From an uncultured Elioraea sp. (GTDB lineage: Bacteria > Pseudomonadota > Alphaproteobacteria > Acetobacterales > Acetobacteraceae): 40,835 nucleotides of DNA. The DNA lies in the NCBI GenBank assembly GCA_938010425.1, contig CALLUO010000085.1:1-40835 (forward strand), given 5' to 3'. Positions 23,208-31,574 of this stretch are shown here, one piece after another. The notes below the pieces were generated by a model. That model searched no databases. It was not told the origin of the DNA and saw only the letters and a program-made list of their open reading frames with translations. The position numbers and the translations under genes were made by a program. The number at the start of each line of letters is the position of its first letter. Position 1 is the stretch's first letter.

Positions 23208-24755
23208 TTAGGCCACGATGCGTACGCGATGAAGGTTGATCCGGCTGTCCGCCTGCGGCCGCCACCCGGCGATGCGCTTCGACACTCCGTAGATGTCCTG
23301 CGGCAGCCAGAGGAATATCCACGGTGCTTGATCGGTGACGATGGCCTGGGCGCGCTTGTACATCTCGGCGCGCTTCGCCTGGTCGAGTTCTGTTTCGGCG
23401 GCATCGAGCAGTCGGTCGACTTCCGGGTTGGAGAAGCCCGCACTGTTGCCGCGCCCACCTGTGCGCAGCGTGGGCACCATGATGTCGGAAGGGTCGAGGG
23501 AGCCGTTACCCCAGGAGGTAAGCAGCATATCGCGGTCGCGACGCCGGGCAGGGTCTTGCCACATCGGTGTTAACACAGCGCCCTCCCAGACTTGTGCGCG
23601 CACGCGAAGCCCCGTACGGGACAGGAGAGCGGCAATCGCTTCCGCCACTTCCTTTAGCGCAGCGGTCGTGTCGAGCACCATCTCAGTTCCCTCCGCCACA
23701 CCGGCTTCAGCAAGCAGAAAGCGTGCGCGAGCTAGATCGTGGCGGTATTCTGGGAGATCGGGGTTGAAGGCGAAGGCATCGGGGCTCATCACGCCGCGGA
23801 GAGGGGTAGCAGTGTTGTTCAAAATCCGCGCAATGATCGCCTGCTTGTCGAGAGCGTGATTAAGCGCGCGGCGCACGCGCAAGTCGCTGAACGGTGCCTT
23901 GGTATTGTTCAGCGCGACGAAAAAGGTGCGCGTGCCGTTCACCCTTGCAACCTTGGCGTTCGGGCTTGCCTCGACCTGGCGCATCGCCGAGGGAGGAAGT
24001 TCGTTGATGATGTCGACCTCGCCGGCGATCAGGGCGGCGACGCGCGCCGAGTTCTCTGGCAGGATACGGAAGATCACTCGATCCACTTGGGCAGGGCCGG
24101 CGGGTGGAATGTCGAGCGAGCCGCCGTAGTAGTTATCGAAGCGTTCGAGGATGATCGCCTCACCCCGACGCCACTCGACCAGGCGAAACGGGCCACAGCC
24201 GTCCGGCCGAGTCTGCATGCCTTCATGGCCAACGCGTTCGACGTGGCGGCGGTTCACTACCTCCTGAAACGGAAGCATCGCGGGCAAAATCGGCCATGGC
24301 TCGCTCAGGACGAAACGAACAGTGCGCTCATCCACCGCCACCGCCTCTGTCATCGGCCCGAGCAGGCCCTTGCGTGGGCTCGTCTGCCCGCCCATGGCGC
24401 CTTCCCTTACTAAGCGGTTGAACGTAAAAGCGACGTCTTCGGCAGTAAGAAAATCCCCCGAGTGAAAACGAATGTTGGGGCGAAGGCGAAACTCGTAGGT
24501 CTTCCCGTCGACAGCGCGCCAGGACTCCGCAATCTCTGGCACGATGCGCATATCGGGATCGCGCGTCAGCAGCCCGTCGTAAATGTTGCGAATGATGGTC
24601 TGAGTTTCGCGATTGCGGTGATTGGCTGGGTCGAGGGTGAGCGCGTCCTGGCTGAAGCCGACTCGCACGTTGCTCGTGCCGCGCTGTGCGTGTAGGGCAA
24701 CAGGGGCAAATCCGGCGCCAGCTGCAGTCGCGAGAAGTTGGCGGCGTCGAAGCAT
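23208..24755 (-). CDS. dppA: Dipeptide-type ABC transporter substrate-binding protein
   Basis: This 515-residue periplasmic binding protein of the peptide/opine/nickel class has usual length about 500-540. The N-terminus LRRRQLLATAAGAGFAPVAL is a twin-arginine-like signal sequence. The mature part has VGFSQDALTLDPANHRN, NIYDGLLTRDPDMRIVPEIA, LRPNIRFHSGDFLTAEDVAFTF and LNNTKAPFSDLRVRRALNHA, all family hallmarks. The ATG at 24753-24755 follows GGGAGA. It is the first gene of the operon dppA-B-C-D-F-C45, preceded by a near-consensus sigma-54 promoter. Ligand class (peptide, glutathione, opine or acyl-amide) cannot be told from sequence. Confidence 0.94.
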   Translation of the reverse strand: MLRRRQLLATAAGAGFAPVALHAQRGTSNVRVGFSQDALTLDPANHRNRETQTIIRNIYDGLLTRDPDMRIVPEIAESWRAVDGKTYEFRLRPNIRFHSGDFLTAEDVAFTFNRLVREGAMGGQTSPRKGLLGPMTEAVAVDERTVRFVLSEPWPILPAMLPFQEVVNRRHVERVGHEGMQTRPDGCGPFRLVEWRRGEAIILERFDNYYGGSLDIPPAGPAQVDRVIFRILPENSARVAALIAGEVDIINELPPSAMRQVEASPNAKVARVNGTRTFFVALNNTKAPFSDLRVRRALNHALDKQAIIARILNNTATPLRGVMSPDAFAFNPDLPEYRHDLARARFLLAEAGVAEGTEMVLDTTAALKEVAEAIAALLSRTGLRVRAQVWEGAVLTPMWQDPARRRDRDMLLTSWGNGSLDPSDIMVPTLRTGGRGNSAGFSNPEVDRLLDAAETELDQAKRAEMYKRAQAIVTDQAPWIFLWLPQDIYGVSKRIAGWRPQADSRINLHRVRIVA

Positions 24756-24780
24756 GTTCGTCTCCCAGTTTGTTTGTTCG

Positions 24781-24798
24781 CCCCGCCGCTGAGCGGGG
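24781..24798 (-). promoter_or_regulatory. GC hairpin in dppA leader
   Basis: CCCCGC-CGCTGA-GCGGGG can fold into a six-pair stem within the predicted dppA 5' leader, about 26 bases upstream of the ATG. On the minus (mRNA) strand it is not followed by U residues, so it is not a terminator; a role in leader stability or in access to the ribosome site is possible. Confidence 0.4.
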
Positions 24799-24825
24799 GT
24801 TTGAGTTTTTACAGCCCCCCGACCC

Positions 24826-24840
24826 GCAAAGGTCGTGCCA
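24826..24840 (-). promoter_or_regulatory. Candidate sigma-54 promoter of dppABCDF-C45
   Basis: On the minus strand TGGCACGACCTTTGC gives a perfect -24 TGGCAC (24840-24835), five spacer bases and a perfect TTGC -12 core (24829-24826). Only the base after the core (G instead of A/T) departs from the consensus. The first ten bases, TGGCACGACC, nearly equal those of the atuA candidate (TGGCACGACG). Predicted start about 24814, leaving a leader of about 59 bases to the dppA ATG. Confidence 0.75.
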
Positions 24841-24989
24841 AATCAGGCGCGAGTTTGGAGGCCGTCTGCTGTCGTGCGATGGCGCGAGGGGCGCGCTTGC
24901 GCGCAAAACACGCGCGGAAACTCAGAGCGCTACGCTGCGCGTTGCAGACGGGGCGCGCGTCGAAAAGCGGCGCGAAGCGAGTTGGGCTG

Positions 24990-25604
24990 TCAGCGCGAGT
25001 AGAATTCCACCACCTGCGCAGGTTCCATCTGCACTGGGTAGGGCACGTCTGTTAGTTTCGGAGCGCGTAGAAAACGCCCACGCATCGCGCGGTGATCGAC
25101 CTCGATATATTCGGGTACATCGCGCTCAGCGGACTGGGCAGCATCGAGGACGGAGGCGAACTGCTTTGCCTTCTCCCTCAGTTCGACTTGGTCGCCGTCG
25201 CGCACCAAATAAGAGGGAATGGTAACCCGCTTGCCGTTGACCAGGACGTGCCCGTGATTGACGAGCTGCCGCGCGGCGAAGGGGGTGATTGCGAATTTCA
25301 TGCGATAGACGATCGTATCGAGCCGGCGTTCAAGAAGTTCGATCAGATTTTCAGATGTGTCGCCTTTCCGTCGCACCGCCTCCTCATAGTAGCGGCGGAA
25401 CTGACGCTCTCCAATATTGCCATAATACATCTTAAGACGCTGTTTAGCCATCAGCTGCAAACCGTAGTCGGTCGGCTTTTTGCGGCGCTGACCGTGCTGG
25501 CCCGGCCCGTAATCGCGCTTATTAACGGGGCTCTTCGGACGGCCCCAGAGGTTGACGCCGAGGCGTCGATTAACCTTATATTTACTCGCAAGACGCTTTG
25601 TCAT
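24990..25604 (-). CDS. rpsD: 30S ribosomal protein S4
   Basis: This 204-residue protein, the normal length for S4, binds 16S rRNA early in small-subunit assembly. The start [20 protein letters not shown] at ATG 25602-25604 fits alphaproteobacterial S4 proteins. It lacks the Cys zinc cluster of some bacteria and has [17 protein letters not shown] instead. The S4 RNA-binding domain is near residues 95-157 ([32 protein letters not shown]), and it ends [11 protein letters not shown]. It is a single-gene unit with its own promoter (25718-25746) and a leader of about 107 bases. The frame upstream of this ATG is in the leader and was not used. Confidence 0.96.
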   Translation of the reverse strand: MTKRLASKYKVNRRLGVNLWGRPKSPVNKRDYGPGQHGQRRKKPTDYGLQLMAKQRLKMYYGNIGERQFRRYYEEAVRRKGDTSENLIELLERRLDTIVYRMKFAITPFAARQLVNHGHVLVNGKRVTIPSYLVRDGDQVELREKAKQFASVLDAAQSAERDVPEYIEVDHRAMRGRFLRAPKLTDVPYPVQMEPAQVVEFYSR

Positions 25605-25717
25605 CCGCTCGGTCCTATGTTCTCGAGCCGCCCGTGAGATCGGCTGTTTGATGTCCCGGTAGGCCACCGCGCAAGCGCGGGGCGGAACTTCCGTTCGCGT
25701 TCCCAGGAAGACTTTGG

Positions 25718-25746
25718 CGAATACGCGGTCGGGCGCCGCTTGTCAA
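25718..25746 (-). promoter_or_regulatory. rpsD promoter, sigma-70 type
   Basis: On the minus strand TTGACA (25746-25741, perfect -35) is followed by a 17-base spacer and TATTCG (25723-25718, -10). Transcription would begin near 25711, giving a 5' leader of about 107 bases ahead of rpsD. The length leaves room for S4-type translational feedback, but I did not identify a defined structure. Confidence 0.65.
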
Positions 25747-25768
25747 ATCGTGCCTCGGACCCTTATCC
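25740..25768 (+). promoter_or_regulatory. Possible divergent promoter sharing the rpsD -35 bases
   Basis: TTGTCA (25740-25745) and TTATCC (25763-25768) are 17 bases apart on the plus strand. The -35 overlaps the -35 of rpsD almost completely, so the two polymerase sites would compete. The leader to the small membrane gene at 25777 would be very short, which weakens the call. Confidence 0.3.
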
Positions 25769-25776
25769 GGTGGGTC

Positions 25777-25989
25777 ATGATCACGCGGAGCGACGTGCTT
25801 ATCCTCGGCCTCTCTGCCGGCGTGGTAGGCAGCCTGGTCGGCGGCGTCACTGTAGGCATTGGCTTGGGGCTCATCGCGCAGGGGGCGAATATTGGCTGGG
25901 TGCTCGCCTTACCCGGCGCTCCCCTTAGTGGTGCCCTGGGGCTTTTACTTGCCCGGCGCCTTGCGCGCCAGCTGCCGCGTGAACTGTAG
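25777..25989 (+). CDS. Small two-span membrane protein, unknown function
   Basis: The product is 70 residues, with two hydrophobic stretches (VLILGLSAGVVGSLVGGVTVG and WVLALPGAPLSGALGLLLA) rich in Gly and Ala and a basic tail RRLARQLPREL. I do not recognise a family. The ATG at 25777-25779 was chosen over the upstream frame because it begins just before the first membrane segment and the extra 21 residues look unlike protein. It is the only plus-strand gene between rpsD and trmJ, divergent from the first and convergent with the second, with a possible promoter at 25740. The open frame has protein-like composition, but no homology can be tested here. Confidence 0.5.
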   Translation: MITRSDVLILGLSAGVVGSLVGGVTVGIGLGLIAQGANIGWVLALPGAPLSGALGLLLARRLARQLPREL

Positions 25990-26018
25990 TGACCGCGCCG
26001 CCGCTCTCGCTTCTCCCC

Positions 26019-26837
26019 TCAAACTGCTGGATCCGGCTCCACCTCCATGCCCGGCTCGATGCGCCCGCGCACGCGCCGCCCGCGCGCGAGTTCCGTCACC
26101 ACGCCATGCAGGGTGCGCAGCTCCTGCTCTGTTACCTCGGCGCGCTGGAAGAAGTGGCGGATATTGCGGACCATCGTCAGGCGCTTCTCGCGGTTGCGCA
26201 AAAAACCGCAGGCGTCGAGCTCGATCGTCAAGTGGCGGAGGAAGTTCTCGAGCTCGCCCTTAGTTGCCACGCGTGTCTCGTTGGTCACTAGCCGAACCGG
26301 CGGCGTAACATCATTCGCCATCCACCACTCGTAGGCGACTACCATGACCGCCTGGGCAAGATTCATCGAGTTGAAGGCCGGGTTGAGCGGCACCTGTACC
26401 AGCGTGTCGGCATGAGCGAGGTCGTCGGCGGTGAGGCCGTTGCGTTCCGGGCCGAACAGGATCCCCGCCCGCAGCCCGCGTGCGGCGATGTCGCGCAGAC
26501 TTGCGGCGGCTGCGCGGGCGGTGACGGTGACGATAATAACGTGGCGCGGGCGGGGGCAGGTAGCGAACACCCGGTGCAAGTCGGCCACAGCCTCGGCGAC
26601 TGTCGCATGCATCGTTGCCGCCTCGAGGATGGCATCCGCCCCGCAAGCGGTGCGTCGGGCGCGTGCTACGAGCGGGTCCTCGCGCGGATTGACAAGGCGA
26701 AGATGGAACAACCCGCCATTCGCCATCGCCCGCGCTACCGCCCCAATATTCTCGGCAAGCTGGGGGCGGACGAGCACGATGACAGGCGCGCTTTCGCTCA
26801 CGGGTCCAATGACCTTCCGTCGCACCTTTTCTTCCAT
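26019..26837 (-). CDS. trmJ: tRNA (cytidine/uridine-2'-O)-methyltransferase TrmJ-like
   Basis: This 272-residue SPOUT-fold enzyme would methylate the ribose 2'-OH of residue 32 in the tRNA anticodon loop using S-adenosylmethionine. The N-terminal VIVLVRPQLAENIGAVARAM is motif 1. ILFGPERNGLTADDLAHAD is motif 2, and VPLNPAFNSMNLAQAVMVVA is motif 3, forming the trefoil knot that binds the cofactor. The C-terminal extension (ELENFLRHLTIELDACGFL to the HFFQRAEVTEQELRTLHGVV helices) is typical of TrmJ. The ATG 26835-26837 was preferred to a TTG 36 bases further up. It faces the small membrane gene tail to tail. Confidence 0.9.
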   Translation of the reverse strand: MEEKVRRKVIGPVSESAPVIVLVRPQLAENIGAVARAMANGGLFHLRLVNPREDPLVARARRTACGADAILEAATMHATVAEAVADLHRVFATCPRPRHVIIVTVTARAAAASLRDIAARGLRAGILFGPERNGLTADDLAHADTLVQVPLNPAFNSMNLAQAVMVVAYEWWMANDVTPPVRLVTNETRVATKGELENFLRHLTIELDACGFLRNREKRLTMVRNIRHFFQRAEVTEQELRTLHGVVTELARGRRVRGRIEPGMEVEPDPAV

Positions 26838-26887
26838 AGGGCGGGGATTAGGCGGGCGGATGGCGGCCGGCAAGCCTCGCCGCAGCC

Positions 26888-27250
26888 TTACCCGCCCAAG
26901 CGCTGCAGCATGGCGCGCATCTGCGCGATTTCCGCCTCCTGGGTGCGGATAATCTCCTCGGCAAGCTTGCGCACCTCAGCATCCCGGCCATAGCGCAGCG
27001 CGATGCGGGCCATCTCCACCGCCCCCTCGTGGTGCGGGATCATGCCGCGTAGGAAGTCGATGTCGGCGTTACCGCTGAAGCGGATGTCCATCGCACGGTG
27101 CATGCGCTCGTTCGCCGCCTGGAATGCCCGCGTGCTCTCTGTCTCGGCGGTCGGAGCGGGGCCGTGGCCGTGATGGGGCCCGTGCTGGGCGAGGGCGACG
27201 GTGCCGCCGAGCACCGCGCCGAGGGCGAGCGTGAGGATCATCTTGCGCAT
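26888..27250 (-). CDS. DUF305 family secreted protein, His-rich
   Basis: This 120-residue protein starts at ATG 27248-27250, with a signal peptide of about 21 residues ([20 protein letters not shown]) and a His-rich patch HGPHHGHG just after it. The DUF305 core has [20 protein letters not shown], then the hallmark [16 protein letters not shown] and a terminal helix [17 protein letters not shown]. It is therefore likely to act in the periplasm. Proteins of this family are often linked to metal (mainly copper) handling, and the paired His may bind metal. It lies 98 bases after the NicO exporter and shares its direction, completing a sensor-exporter-periplasmic protein set. Confidence 0.87.
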   Translation of the reverse strand: MRKMILTLALGAVLGGTVALAQHGPHHGHGPAPTAETESTRAFQAANERMHRAMDIRFSGNADIDFLRGMIPHHEGAVEMARIALRYGRDAEVRKLAEEIIRTQEAEIAQMRAMLQRLGG

Positions 27251-27348
27251 GGTCGTGTCCCTTCGCTGGCTTGGAGCACGCAGCTCCGCTGCGCGGCAGC
27301 CAATAACGACGCTCTCGAAGGAAGAAAGGGGGGAGGATCCGTTGGCGC

Positions 27349-28182
27349 TCAGTTGCCACCGCTGAGCGCGCCCATCGCGCGGCCAAAGGTAAAGAGGCCG
27401 GCCGCCGCCATCACTGCGACCGAGGCCCAAGGGAGGAAAGCGGTGAGCTGGGTGAACCGGGATTCGCCGCGGGCGGGGGAGGCGAGGCGAAGCGAGAGGG
27501 CGGCGGTCATCGCCACACCGCTCAGCACCACGCCAAGACCGAGTGAGAAGGCGGCCACCATCGCCAAGCCGAGCGCGGGCGCCCCAGCCTGAAGGGCGAG
27601 GGCGAGCACCACGACGGCGCCGGGGCAGGGCGCGAGCCCGCCGCCGAAGCCGGTAGCGATCACCGTCCGCCAGCTGACGCGGTCGCCCGCCGGTGGGGTG
27701 GCATGGCGATGGGCATGGTCGTGCCCGTGGAGGTGTTGGTTGTTGTGCTCGGCATCGGCGTGATCGCCGTGATGGTGTTCGTGGTGATGGCCCCGCTTGC
27801 TCACTAGTCCCATCGCCAACCAGGCGGCGACGCTGAGCACCACCATGCCGCCGGCCAGCGAGAGCCAGGGCAGCCAGGCCGGAGGAACGTGATCGAGCCC
27901 GACCGCGAATGCACCGAGCACCAGCCCCCAGACGACGAGCGAATGTCCGATTGCTGCGGAGAGGCCGAGCACCAGTCCTCGCACCGGCGTTCCGCGCGTG
28001 GCGATGACAAACCCCGCCATCATCGACTTCGCATGTCCCGGTTCGAGGGCGTGCAGGGCGCCGAGGGCAAAGGCGGCCGGCAGCCAAAGCCAGGGTGCCG
28101 CTCCGCCCGCCGCGAGCGCCGATCCACCCGCTGCAAACGCCGCTCCGCCCACCCCAAGCGCCGAAAGGAAGCCGCCTTCCAT
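27349..28182 (-). CDS. NicO/RcnA-type nickel-cobalt exporter
   Basis: This 277-residue membrane protein of the NicO family (RcnA-like) exports Ni or Co. It has about six hydrophobic spans. The conserved [11 protein letters not shown] at residues 44-54 carries the metal-selecting His and Glu. A cytoplasmic or periplasmic loop at residues 132-160 is extremely His-rich ([10 protein letters not shown] and [11 protein letters not shown]). [16 protein letters not shown] is another conserved segment. It follows the repressor by 22 bases and precedes DUF305. No dedicated promoter is seen before it, so it is likely driven from the csoR/rcnR-type operator at 28500. Metal specificity cannot be fixed from sequence; nickel or cobalt is known for the family. 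Confidence 0.88.
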   Translation of the reverse strand: MEGGFLSALGVGGAAFAAGGSALAAGGAAPWLWLPAAFALGALHALEPGHAKSMMAGFVIATRGTPVRGLVLGLSAAIGHSLVVWGLVLGAFAVGLDHVPPAWLPWLSLAGGMVVLSVAAWLAMGLVSKRGHHHEHHHGDHADAEHNNQHLHGHDHAHRHATPPAGDRVSWRTVIATGFGGGLAPCPGAVVVLALALQAGAPALGLAMVAAFSLGLGVVLSGVAMTAALSLRLASPARGESRFTQLTAFLPWASVAVMAAAGLFTFGRAMGALSGGN

Positions 28183-28204
28183 CGCACGCTCCCCGGCTTC
28201 GGCC

Positions 28205-28492
28205 TCATAGGAACTTCGTCAGCGCGCGGAACTCTGCAAGTGCCGCCTCCGCCTTGCCCTCCTCGATCGCGCGGTCGAGGCAGTGGTCGATGTGGTCCTG
28301 GATGAGTTCGCGCTTCGCATTGCCGATCGCCCGTTCGATCGCGTGCAGCTGCTGCGCGAGCTCGAGACAGGGGCGGCCCGCTTCGATCATGCCAACCACG
28401 GCCCGCAGGTGACCCTCGGCGCGGCGTAGGCGCTTGACGATGTCGCCGTGGCTGGCGTGACGGATACCGCCCGCTTGGGCGTCGTGCTTCAT
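28205..28492 (-). CDS. CsoR/RcnR-family metal-sensing repressor
   Basis: This 95-residue four-helix-bundle repressor has HGDIVKRLRRAEGHLRAVVG and EAGRPCLELAQQLHAIERAI. The metal positions are Cys42, His67 and Cys71, spaced 25 and 4 as in CsoR (Cys-His-Cys), and a His3 at the N-terminus lies where RcnR has its N-terminal ligand. Against RcnR, which uses Cys-His-His, the last residue is Cys. This Cys-His-Cys plus extra-His set resembles the nickel sensor InrS, which fits the adjacent exporter, although copper remains possible. The ATG 28490-28492 is eight bases from a near-perfect operator. It is the first gene of the metal module. Confidence 0.9.
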   Translation of the reverse strand: MKHDAQAGGIRHASHGDIVKRLRRAEGHLRAVVGMIEAGRPCLELAQQLHAIERAIGNAKRELIQDHIDHCLDRAIEEGKAEAALAEFRALTKFL

Positions 28493-28499
28493 GCCCTAT

Positions 28500-28521
28500 A
28501 TCCTATCCCTGGGGAGAGGAT
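28500..28521. promoter_or_regulatory. Imperfect palindrome, metal-repressor operator
   Basis: ATCCTATCCC (28500-28509) and GGGAGAGGAT (28512-28521) surround a central TG; nine of eleven base pairs match. A G/C-tract flanked by A/T-rich inverted ends is the known shape of CsoR/RcnR/InrS binding sites. It lies 8-29 bases upstream of the repressor start, inside the 66-base gap after cimA, so it should control the whole sensor-exporter-DUF305 unit. Confidence 0.7.
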
Positions 28522-28558
28522 CGTCAAGCGCGCGCCGAGGGAGTGTTTCCCGGTGCGC

Positions 28559-30135
<1,577 letters not shown>

Positions 30136-30139
<4 letters not shown>

Positions 30140-31491
30140 AACGCACGCCTCCAGGTGGTACCGCCGGGCGTGTCCTCAAGCACAATGCCTTTCGCCGCGA
30201 GGTCAGCACGGATCGCGTCCGCGGTGATGAAGTCACGCGCGCGGCGGGCGGTAAGGCGGCGAGCAATGGCTGCTTCGATCTCGGCACTGTCGATGCCGCC
30301 GCGAAACCAGGCGGCCGCCGAGCGGGGGAGAAGACCCAGGAGGTCTGCGGCAGCGCGAAGCTCGGCGCCTGCTGCGCGTTCACCGGCCAGGGCTCTGTCC
30401 GCGAGGCCATGCATGGCGGCAAGAGCAGCCGGCGTGTTTAGATCATCCAGCAGGCAAGCGTATACGGCTTGCGGAATTTCCGGCGCCGGTGCCGGTTCGC
30501 CGACGTGCTCGAGAGCACGATAGAAGCGGTCAAGCTCCCGCCGCGCCTCAGTAAGCCCGGCCTCTGTGTAGTCGAGCGGCATGCGGTAATGCGTCTTAAG
30601 CAGCAGAAGGCGGAAGGCCTCACCAGCCCAGTCGCCGTGTCCCAGAATTTCGGCCACCGTGACGAAGTTGCCAAGGGACTTCGACATTTTCTCGCCATTG
30701 ACGAGAAGCATGCCATTATGGACCCAAAATCGCGCGAAACCAGAGCCTGGAAAGGCGCAGAGCGACTGGGCGATCTCGTTCTCGTGATGGGGGAAGATCA
30801 AGTCGATCCCGCCGCCATGAATGTCGAAGTCGGTCCCTAGATGTCGCCAGGACATGGCGCTGCACTCAATGTGCCAGCCAGGGCGACCGCGGCCCCACGG
30901 GCTCGCCCAGCCAGGCTGGTCGGCGGTGGAAGGTTTCCACAGCACGAAGTCGTAAGGAGACCGTTTGTAGGGTGCGACTTCGACCCGAGCCCCAGCCTCC
31001 ATTTCTTTCGGAGAACGGTTCGATAGCGCACCGTATCGCGGAAAGGATGGGACATGGAACAGCACGTGGCCTTCCGCCTCGTAGGCATGGCCAGAGGCGA
31101 TCAAGCGCTGTATCAGGGAAATTATCTCAGCGATCGTTTCCGTAGCGCGAGGTTCAACGTCAGGCGGCAAGGCGCCGAGGGCGGTCATGTCCTCATGGAA
31201 CCAGCGCGTCGTCCGCTCGGTCACCTGCTCGATCGATTCGCCGCGCGCTCGTGCAGCCGCCATGATCTTGTCGTCGACGTCTGTAATGTTGCGCACATAG
31301 GTCACGCGGGGAAAGAGCTTGCGCAGTAGCCGCACTAAAACGTCGAACACGACGACGGGGCGCGCATTGCCGATATGAGCACGATCGTAGACGGTCGGGC
31401 CGCACACATAGAGCCGAACGTTCCCTGGATCGAGCGGGCGGAAGCGCTGCTTGGTGCGAGTTGCCGAGTTGTAAAGAACCAAATCCGTCAT
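30136..31491 (-). CDS. cysS: Cysteine-tRNA ligase
   Basis: This 451-residue class I aminoacyl-tRNA synthetase charges tRNA-Cys. The N-terminal Rossmann fold has VCGPTVYDRAHIGNARPVVV, where HIGN is the first ATP motif and the Cys in VCGPTVYD is a zinc ligand. WHIECSAMSWRHLG and IDLIFPHHENEIAQS carry further zinc-binding residues, and EKMSKSLGNFVTV is the second ATP motif. The C-terminal helical anticodon-binding part follows. The start at ATG 31489-31491 is 83 bases from the end of gltX. Its stop overlaps the cimA start by four bases. Confidence 0.95.
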
Positions 31492-31574
31492 CTGAGCGTT
31501 CTTCGATAGCTGCGGTCGCTGCCAGCCTGCATCGCTGGCGAGAGAACAGGGGGACTAGGTCGAGCGTCGACAGA

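Noticed and set aside
24781-24798. GC hairpin read as the rpsD terminator
   Set aside because: The T-rich side is on the plus strand, whereas rpsD is transcribed on the minus strand; the hairpin belongs to the dppA leader.
27279-27293. Hairpin CGCAGC-TCC-GCTGCG between the NicO exporter and DUF305
   Set aside because: Only six pairs and no following U-run; insufficient to call a terminator or attenuator.
31521-31539. Hairpin GCCAGC...GCTGGC in the cysS-gltX gap
   Set aside because: It has no U-run on either relevant side and is short; it could be chance in GC-rich DNA.
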